Source: Peterkaempfera griseoplana (GTDB lineage: Bacteria > Actinomycetota > Actinomycetes > Streptomycetales > Streptomycetaceae). From it: DNA of 36,691 bases. Shown here one piece after another: positions 31,288-36,691 of the stretch. The notes beneath the pieces are model-generated. The model ran no database searches. It was not told where the DNA came from and worked only from the letters and a program-made list of their open reading frames with translations. The stretch spans positions 6,527 through 43,217 of the forward strand of contig NZ_LIQR01000001.1 of the NCBI RefSeq assembly GCF_001418575.1, given 5' to 3'. Every line of letters begins with the position of its first letter. Within the stretch, counting starts at the first letter, position 1. Both the position numbers and the translations under genes were made by a program.

Positions 31288-32175
31288 TCAGAGGTGAAGT
31301 GTGCCCTGGGCGACGATCACGGCCGGACCGGTCATCTCCACCCGGCCGTCGGGATGCTCGGTGATCAGCAGCCGGCCGCCGGGGACGTCCACCCGGTACG
31401 CCGCGGGGCGGCCGGTGACGGCCGGGTCGGCGCCGTGCCGGCGGGCCGCGGCGACCGCGACCGCGCAGGTGCCGGTGCCGCAGGAGCGGGTCTCCCCCGA
31501 GCCCCGCTCATGGACGCGCATCGCCACATGCCCGGGGCCGCGCTCTACCACGAACTCCACATTGACTCCGTCCGGGTAGACCCCGGCCGGGGAGACGGCG
31601 GGCGCCGTCAGCAGATCGCCCGCGTGGTCGAGGTCGTCGACGAAGACCACCGCGTGCGGGTTGCCCATGTTCACATTGCGGGCGGGCCAGCGGCGGGCTC
31701 CCACGGCGACCTCGACCGGGTCCGTCCCGGGCAGCACGGCGCGGCCCATGTCCACGGTGATCTCGCCGGGCCCGTCCGGGCCGTCCTTGGCGAGGTGCAC
31801 CCGGCGGACACCCGCGCGGGTGGCGATGGCCACGTCCCCGGCCCCGGTGTGGCCCGCGTGGGCCAGATAGCGGGCGAAGACCCGGATGCCGTTGCCGCAC
31901 ATCTCGGCGACGGAACCGTCGGCGTTGCGGTAGTCCATGAACCACTCGGCCTCGGCGGCCATCCCGGCCGCCTCGGGGTGGGCGGCGGAGCGGACGACAC
32001 GCAGCAGTCCGTCGCCGCCGATCCCGGCCCGCCGGTCGCAGAGCCGCGCGACGTCGGCCGGGCCGATGTCCAGCAGGCCGTCCGGGTCCGGCACGATCAC
32101 GAAGTCGTTCTGGGTGCCGTGGCCCTTGAGGAAGGGGAGGCCCAGGGTGGTGCTGCCCGCGGTGTCATCGCTCAC
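31288..32175 (-). CDS. dapF: Diaminopimelate epimerase
   Basis: 295 residues from GTG 32175. It interconverts LL- and meso-diaminopimelate for lysine and peptidoglycan synthesis, without cofactor, using two cysteines. These are seen in MCGNGIRVFARYL and in SCGTGTCAVAVAA, with NPHAVVFV and GTQNDFV as further family blocks. RAGIGGDGLL near residue 50 is also conserved. Length is normal. The ribosome site is weak (AGGCTGG). A small membrane-protein gene ends 46 bp upstream, and the two may share a transcript. Confidence 0.96.
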   Translation of the reverse strand: MSDDTAGSTTLGLPFLKGHGTQNDFVIVPDPDGLLDIGPADVARLCDRRAGIGGDGLLRVVRSAAHPEAAGMAAEAEWFMDYRNADGSVAEMCGNGIRVFARYLAHAGHTGAGDVAIATRAGVRRVHLAKDGPDGPGEITVDMGRAVLPGTDPVEVAVGARRWPARNVNMGNPHAVVFVDDLDHAGDLLTAPAVSPAGVYPDGVNVEFVVERGPGHVAMRVHERGSGETRSCGTGTCAVAVAAARRHGADPAVTGRPAAYRVDVPGGRLLITEHPDGRVEMTGPAVIVAQGTLHL

Positions 32176-32221
32176 GGCGCCAGCCTACGGGGTCGGCCCC
32201 CGTCGCCGGGTGGGCGGCCCG

Positions 32222-32752
32222 TCAGCCCCTGAGCAGGGCCACCCGCCACACCCCGAGGCCCAGGGCGACCAGCCCCAGCAGGGTGTAGGCGGTGATGGCG
32301 CGCCAGCCGGCCCGCTCGGCGGAGCCGCGGCGCGGCAGGCCGGGCCAGGCGTAGCCGACCCGGCGGGCGGCCATCGCACCCCAGCCCACGGAGGCCGAGG
32401 TCAGCAGCAGTCCCAGCATGCCGACGACCGCGCCGCCGTCGCCGGACTCGAAGGCCAGCGGGAAGGCGAACATCAGCGAGCCGAAGATCCCGATGACCGC
32501 GATCGGCAGTGTCTGCCACCAGCGGAGCCTGCGGCGGGGGCGGATCTCCCGCTCGTGCACCACGCCCTCCGGCGGGGCGGTGATCCCGGGTCCGGCCGGC
32601 GCCGGGCGGTCGGCGCCGAAGGGGTCCTGCGGCTCAAGGGGCGAGAGGGAGGACAGAGGCGACCCGCCGAGGTCGGCAGGGGCCGCGGCTCGCACGCGGG
32701 GCGGGACGGCGCCCAGGCGCTGGTCCGCTTCGGGGCCGGTACCCGTCGACAC
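32222..32752 (-). CDS. Small membrane protein of unknown function
   Basis: 176 residues from GTG 32752, preferred over the longer in-frame start because GGGGAGG lies just upstream and the sequence then begins VSTGTGPEADQRLGAVPPRVRAA, as I recall for streptomycete homologues next to dapF. Residues about 1-75 are Pro/Ala-rich and cytoplasmic, with RPRRRLRWW before the membrane. Three membrane segments follow: TLPIAVIGIFGSLMFAFPLAF, GAVVGMLGLLLTSASVGWGAMAA and ITAYTLLGLVALGLGVWRVAL. No enzyme motif is visible. It lies between miaA and dapF, probably transcribed with dapF. Confidence 0.75.
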   Translation of the reverse strand: MSTGTGPEADQRLGAVPPRVRAAAPADLGGSPLSSLSPLEPQDPFGADRPAPAGPGITAPPEGVVHEREIRPRRRLRWWQTLPIAVIGIFGSLMFAFPLAFESGDGGAVVGMLGLLLTSASVGWGAMAARRVGYAWPGLPRRGSAERAGWRAITAYTLLGLVALGLGVWRVALLRG

Positions 32753-32961
32753 GAGGCCTCCCCGAGCATTCGACGCATGGTGCGACAACAGCTTGTCACC
32801 CTGACGGGTCGATAATGGCATGCCCACATGCGGTCACCGCGCGTCACACGGCGTCCTCGGGTGATCCGTGGCCATGACGTGATCCTGCCGTGACCGCCGT
32901 GTCCCTCTGCACCTGCACGTGCGCAGGGCGTATGCACCGTCGCTTGGCCAAAACCCTGCCC

Positions 32962-33921
32962 TCAGTGTCCGGTGAGCACCCTGTCCAGAGCACATTCCAG
33001 CAGGTGGGAGCGGTCGGCGCCGGTTCCGCCGGGCAGCCAGTGGATCCGCGGGTCACGCCGGAACCAGGACTCCTGACGGCGTGCGAAGCGGCGGGTCGCC
33101 CGTACCGTCTCCGCCCGTGCCTCCTCCTCGCTGCACTCCCCCGCGAAGTGGGCGAGCACCTGCTGGTAACCGAGCGCCCTGGAGGCGGTACGCCCCTCCC
33201 GCAGCCCGTTCTTCTCCAGGACACGGACCTCGGCAAGCAGCCCCGCCTCCCACATCCGGTCCACCCGCAGCGCGATCCTGGCGTCCAGCTCCGGCCTCGG
33301 CACCCCGACGCCCAGCTGCACCGTGTCGTACACCGAGGTGTGGCCCGGGAGGTTGGCGGTGAAGGGGCGGCCGGTGATCTCCACCACCTCCAGGGCGCGG
33401 ACGATCCGGCGGCCGTTGCTGGGCAGGATCGCCGCGGCGGCGGCGGGGTCCACGACCGCGAGCCGGGCATGCAGCGGGCCCGGCCCCTGCTCGGCCAGCT
33501 CCGTCTCCAGTGCGGCCCGGACCTGCGGATCGGTCCCGGGGAACTCCATGGCGTCCACCGCGGCCCGCACATACAGCCCGGAGCCGCCGACCAGCACGGG
33601 GGTGCGTCCGGCGGCGAGCAGCCGGTCGATCACCTCCCGGGCCAGCCGCTGGTACTCGGCCACACTGGCGGTCTCGGTGACGTCCCAGACGTCCAGCAGA
33701 TGGTGCGGGACACCGCGCCGCTCCTCCGGGGTGAGCTTGGCGGTGCCGATGTCCATGCCGCGGTAGAGCTGCATGGAGTCGGTGTTGACCACCTCGCCTC
33801 CGAGCTCCCTGGCCAGGTCCACCGCGAGGTCGGACTTGCCCGCGGCGGTCGCACCGACGACGGCGACGACACGGGGCGGAGCGGGCGGCGGGGCGGGGCT
33901 GCGGCTGTCCGGGCTGGTCAC
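32962..33921 (-). CDS. miaA: tRNA dimethylallyltransferase
   Basis: 319 residues from GTG 33921. It transfers a dimethylallyl group to N6 of adenosine 37 in tRNAs that read UNN codons, including the bldA tRNA that reads UUA. Seen: P-loop VGATAAGKSDLA near residues 19-30, NTDSMQLYRGMDIGTAKL, HHLLDV, LVGGSGLYVRA, LPSNGRRIVRALEV and the C-terminal QESWFRRD. miaB, the next enzyme acting on the same base, lies about 1.2 kb upstream in the same direction. The gene is divergent from the small antitoxin-like gene. Confidence 0.95.
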   Translation of the reverse strand: MTSPDSRSPAPPPAPPRVVAVVGATAAGKSDLAVDLARELGGEVVNTDSMQLYRGMDIGTAKLTPEERRGVPHHLLDVWDVTETASVAEYQRLAREVIDRLLAAGRTPVLVGGSGLYVRAAVDAMEFPGTDPQVRAALETELAEQGPGPLHARLAVVDPAAAAAILPSNGRRIVRALEVVEITGRPFTANLPGHTSVYDTVQLGVGVPRPELDARIALRVDRMWEAGLLAEVRVLEKNGLREGRTASRALGYQQVLAHFAGECSEEEARAETVRATRRFARRQESWFRRDPRIHWLPGGTGADRSHLLECALDRVLTGH

Positions 33922-33996
33922 GTCCCCCAGTCTGGCAGGTTGGGACCGGTGGAGCTGGGCAGAGGTATCTCCTGCGGACCTCCTGAGGAGACGCCC

Positions 33997-34233
33997 ATGG
34001 GCATGATGGAGAAACTCAAGGACAAGGCCACCGAGCTGGCCGGCAAGCACGGCGAGCAGATCGACCATGGCCTGGACAAGGTCGGGCAGGCGATCGACAA
34101 GGCCACCAAGGGCAAGTACAGCGAAAAGATCGGCCAGGGCGCGGAGAAGGCCAAGCACGCGGTGGACGATCTCGCGGCGAAGGGCCAGCCGCCGCAGGGC
34201 AGCGGCCCCTCCGGCACCGCCACCCCCGGCTGA
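33997..34233 (+). CDS. Solitary Rv0909/MT0933-like antitoxin family protein
   Basis: 78 residues from ATG 33997, with GAGGAG six bases upstream. The body is a charged helical pattern (MEKLKDKATELAGKHGEQI, DKVGQAIDKATKGKYSEKI, AEKAKHAVDDLAAK) followed by a flexible Gly/Pro/Ser tail. This matches the small family annotated as Rv0909-like antitoxin. Its toxin partner in mycobacteria is a START/polyketide-cyclase-like protein (Rv0910), and no such gene lies here: the next gene is convergent after only 9 bp. It is probably a conserved small protein with another role. It sits between miaA (divergent) and the LigB-like gene (convergent). Confidence 0.8.
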   Translation: MGMMEKLKDKATELAGKHGEQIDHGLDKVGQAIDKATKGKYSEKIGQGAEKAKHAVDDLAAKGQPPQGSGPSGTATPG

Positions 34234-34242
34234 CGGACCCCG

Positions 34243-34965
34243 TCAGCTCCAGGAGGCGACGAAGTAGCCGACCCCGTACGGCGCCTCGTCGCACAGCAGC
34301 CGGCCGCCGAGGCCCGCCTCCTCGGCGGCTCCGGCCAGTACCTGCCATGCCGCGCGGCCGCCGGCCTGCAGCTCGGCGGCCAGCGCCGGATCCAGGGCGG
34401 CGAGCGCCTTGGTGTCGGCCGCCAGCAGGGCCGCCGCCACCGAGGCGTCGAAGGGCTCGGCCCGCTCGTCCAGATAGCCCGGCGCCTTCAGCGAACGGCA
34501 GGCGCTGCCGTCACCGAGCACCAGCAGCGCGGTGCGCGGCGCGGCGGCGGCCAGTTCCGCCCCGATCCGCAGGCACTCCTCGGGCCGCTCGTCCGGACGT
34601 ACGCAGCGGGCCTCGCAGGGGCCCGCCCAGCCGGCCTGCTCCAGCAGCCAGGCCCCCACCGCCACCGAGGTGGTGAGTTCCCCGTCTCCGTCGGCGCCGG
34701 GCTCGCGGCCCTGCCCCAGGCGGACCGTACGGTCCACACCGAAGCGGCGGAAGGAGCCCACGGCCCCCCGGCGGAACCGGTCGCGGCCGGTGTCCCCCTG
34801 GTCCGTGGGGCCGACCACCCACAGCCTGTCGGGCCGGGCCGCGGCCAGCTCGGCCAGCGCCTCGGCGCAGGCGGTGCGCAGCCCCTCCAGCTCGGGCGCG
34901 GCGCCCGAGGCGACCTCGGGGACCAGCAGCGGCGGGCAGGGGCACACGGCAGCGGCGACCAGCAT
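34243..34965 (-). CDS. Class III extradiol dioxygenase (LigB/Memo)-like protein of unknown function
   Basis: 240 residues from ATG 34965; the ribosome site is weak. MLVAAAVCPCPPLLVPEVASG at the start and the later RLWVVGPTD, LLVLGDGSA and FDASVAAALLAAD segments fit the family called class III extradiol dioxygenase subunit B-like in streptomycetes, found next to miaA and miaB. The metal-binding histidine set of true LigB dioxygenases is not evident (the early CPCPPLLVPE has no histidine), so catalysis is doubtful. It ends nine bp from the convergent small gene and follows miaB in the same direction. Confidence 0.75.
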   Translation of the reverse strand: MLVAAAVCPCPPLLVPEVASGAAPELEGLRTACAEALAELAAARPDRLWVVGPTDQGDTGRDRFRRGAVGSFRRFGVDRTVRLGQGREPGADGDGELTTSVAVGAWLLEQAGWAGPCEARCVRPDERPEECLRIGAELAAAAPRTALLVLGDGSACRSLKAPGYLDERAEPFDASVAAALLAADTKALAALDPALAAELQAGGRAAWQVLAGAAEEAGLGGRLLCDEAPYGVGYFVASWS

Positions 34966-35090
34966 GATCAGCACTCTACGGCCTGCCCCCGCGCGGTCGG
35001 CAACCCCGCACCCGGCCCCACCGGGCCGCGGGCGGCCGCCCACCGCACATGCCCCTCCCGGTCACCCGGGATCCGGGCGCGGTCCCGCCG

Positions 35091-36575
35091 TCAGTCGCAG
35101 CCGCAGCCCTGGGCCGGAGCCGCAGGCAGCGGGGCCGGGGCGCCGATGCCGGGCAGACCCAGCATCACTCCGGCGGGCCTGGCCGCGGGCGCGGCCTGCC
35201 GCCGCTCCCAGGCGTCACCGGCCCGGGTGCGGCGCACGGCGAGCGCGGGCCCCTCCGCGAGCAGATGGTGCGGGGCGGCGTACGTCACGGCGACCTGGAC
35301 GGTGTCGCCCGGGCGGACCGGCTCCGCGGGCCGGGTGAAGTGCACCAGCCGGTTGTCGGGGGCCCGTCCGGACAGCCGGTCGGTGCGGTCGTCCTTGCGC
35401 CCCTCGCCCTCGGCGACCAGGACTTCGAGCGTGCGCCCGACCTGCTTCTTGTTCTCCTCCCAGGAGATCTCCTCCTGCAGGGCGACCAGCCGCTCGTAGC
35501 GCGCCTGCACGACCTCCTTGGGGATCTGGCCGTCCATCTCGGCGGCGGGGGTGCCGGGCCGCTTGGAGTACTGGAAGGTGAAGGCCTGGGCGAAGCGGGC
35601 CTCGCGGACCACGTGCAGGGTCTGCTCGAAGTCCTCCTCGGTCTCGCCGGGGAAGCCCACGATGATGTCGGTGGAGATGGCGGCGTCCGGCATGGCGGCG
35701 CGGACCTTCTCGATGATGCCGAGGTAGCGGTCCTGCCGGTAGGAGCGGCGCATCGCCCTGAGCACGCCGTCCGAACCGGACTGCAGCGGCATGTGCAGCT
35801 GGTGCATCACATTGGGGGTCTCGGCCATCGCGGCGATCACGTCGTCGGTGAAGTCGCGGGGGTGCGGGGAGGTGAAGCGGACCCGCTCCAGTCCGTCGAT
35901 GCGGCCGCAGGCACGCAGCAGCTTGGAGAACGCCTCGCGGTCGCCGATGTCGGAGCCGTAGGCGTTGACGTTCTGGCCGAGCAGGGTGACCTCGATGACG
36001 CCTTCGGCGACCAGCGCCTCCACCTCGGCGAGAACGTCCCCGGGCCGGCGGTCCTTCTCCTTGCCGCGCAGCGCGGGCACGATGCAGAAGGTGCAGGTGT
36101 TGTTGCAGCCCACCGAGATCGCGACCCAGGCGGCGTACGCCGACTCACGGCGGGTGGGCAGCGTCGAGGGGAAGGTGTCCAGCGACTCCAGGATCTCCAC
36201 CTGGGCCTCGGACTCGACCCGGGACCGCTCCAGCAGCGCCGGGAGGTGCCCGATGTTGTGGGTGCCGAAGACCACGTCGACCCAGGGGGCCTTGCGGACG
36301 ATGGTGTCCCGGTCCTTCTGGGCCAGGCATCCGCCGACGGCGATCTGCATCCCCGCCTGCTTCGCCTTGACCGAGGCGAGCCGGCCCAGGTTGCCGTACA
36401 GCCGGTTGTCGGCGTTCTCCCGCACCGCGCAGGTGTTGAAGACGACGACGTCCGGGCTGCCGTCCTGGTCGGCCTTGACGTATCCCGCGTCCTCCAGCAG
36501 GCCGGACAGCCGCTCGGAGTCGTGGACGTTCATCTGACACCCGTAGGTGACCACTTGGTAGGTTCGCGCGCTCAT
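35091..36575 (-). CDS. miaB: tRNA-2-methylthio-N6-dimethylallyladenosine synthase
   Basis: 494 residues from ATG 36575; no clear ribosome site precedes it (TTGAG only). It is a radical-SAM methylthiotransferase that thiolates the base first modified by MiaA. The N-terminal domain holds the auxiliary cluster cysteines in [14 protein letters not shown] and GGCLAQ. The radical-SAM motif is CNNTCTFC. The C-terminal TRAM domain lies near residues 375-440 ([34 protein letters not shown], in parts). A short Pro/Ala tail ends in GCGCD. It heads a same-direction group with the LigB-like gene and miaA. Confidence 0.96.
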   Translation of the reverse strand: MSARTYQVVTYGCQMNVHDSERLSGLLEDAGYVKADQDGSPDVVVFNTCAVRENADNRLYGNLGRLASVKAKQAGMQIAVGGCLAQKDRDTIVRKAPWVDVVFGTHNIGHLPALLERSRVESEAQVEILESLDTFPSTLPTRRESAYAAWVAISVGCNNTCTFCIVPALRGKEKDRRPGDVLAEVEALVAEGVIEVTLLGQNVNAYGSDIGDREAFSKLLRACGRIDGLERVRFTSPHPRDFTDDVIAAMAETPNVMHQLHMPLQSGSDGVLRAMRRSYRQDRYLGIIEKVRAAMPDAAISTDIIVGFPGETEEDFEQTLHVVREARFAQAFTFQYSKRPGTPAAEMDGQIPKEVVQARYERLVALQEEISWEENKKQVGRTLEVLVAEGEGRKDDRTDRLSGRAPDNRLVHFTRPAEPVRPGDTVQVAVTYAAPHHLLAEGPALAVRRTRAGDAWERRQAAPAARPAGVMLGLPGIGAPAPLPAAPAQGCGCD

Positions 36576-36682
36576 CTCAACGCACAAGAGTACGCGCCCC
36601 GGAGCGGTGCCAGGGCGGCCCGCGGGGCCCGCCCGGCCGCCGCCCCTCCCCTTCGGCGGCTCCGGGTGGGAGGATCCCGCCC

Positions 36683-36691
36683 ATGGCCGAC
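36683..36691 (+). CDS. Start of a further gene, cut off by the window end
   Basis: ATG GCC GAC at 36683, with GGAGG (36669-36673) nine bases upstream, divergent from miaB. Only three codons are in the window, so nothing can be said of the product. Confidence 0.45.

Noticed and set aside
31172-31297. 41-codon plus-strand open frame behind GGGGGG, reading into the 3' end of dapF
   Set aside because: It is very Arg/Ala-rich, as random high-GC DNA gives, and most of it is the dapF terminator stem-loop.
1-36691. CRISPR arrays, insertion sequences, tRNA or rRNA genes
   Set aside because: I saw no regularly spaced direct repeats, no transposase-like frame and no tRNA cloverleaf by eye. A tRNAscan or repeat search would be needed to exclude them fully.

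Overview
The DNA is very GC-rich, coding-dense and biased to G/C third codon positions. It carries an actinobacterial lexA, nrdR and nrdJ neighbourhood followed by a DinG-like helicase, hflX, a RelA/SpoT homologue, dapF, miaA and miaB. This order matches Streptomyces (I recall nrdJ, nrdR, lexA and rshA lying close together in S. coelicolor), so the window is most likely chromosomal DNA of a Streptomyces or a close Streptomycetaceae relative. A rare TTA leucine codon, iron boxes of the DmdR/IdeR type and an actinobacterial SOS box fit that reading.

Region 1 (48-3164, minus): a large secreted protein with a deacetylase-like core flanked by two copies of the same roughly 150-residue domain.

Region 2 (3518-12348): the accessory part and the main find. 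Seven plus-strand genes lie almost head to tail: a GlyOx/DadA-type FAD oxidoreductase, an IucD/SidA-type lysine N6-hydroxylase, a small zinc-type cupin, a stand-alone methionyl-tRNA-synthetase-like enzyme, an ATP-grasp ligase, an MscR-like zinc dehydrogenase and an MFS exporter. A convergent TetR gene follows. The first four are the hallmark set of the N-N bond-forming (hydrazinoacetic acid) route known from s56-p1, triacsin and related pathways. Here the cupin and MetRS parts are separate, translationally coupled genes. The predicted flow is: lysine is N-hydroxylated, the MetRS-like protein and the cupin join it to glycine through an N-N bond, and the FAD enzyme oxidatively releases hydrazinoacetate. 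The ATP-grasp enzyme then couples that unit to another acid or amine, the dehydrogenase handles an aldehyde, and the MFS protein exports the product. The combination of ATP-grasp and MscR-like tailoring is one I do not recognise from a characterised cluster.

Region 3 (12574-20816): an ECF sigma factor with a SnoaL-like tail, nrdJ and nrdR (class II ribonucleotide reductase and its repressor, behind tandem NrdR boxes), lexA (behind an SOS box) and a convergent DinG/XPD-type helicase.

Region 4 (20830-25398, minus): an NRPS-independent siderophore operon of two IucA/IucC synthetases and an IucB-like acetyltransferase, preceded by an iron box. It lacks its own amine hydroxylase or decarboxylase, and runs within 13 bp of the helicase gene.

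Region 5 (25751-36691): conserved chromosomal genes: a lipoprotein-type serine protease, hflX, an RSH protein whose synthetase domain looks dead, dapF, a small membrane protein, miaA, a solitary Rv0909-like antitoxin gene, a LigB/Memo-like protein, miaB and the first three codons of a further gene. Intergenic stretches over 300 bp are 3165-3517, 17220-17725 and 25399-25750; their contents are described in the entries.
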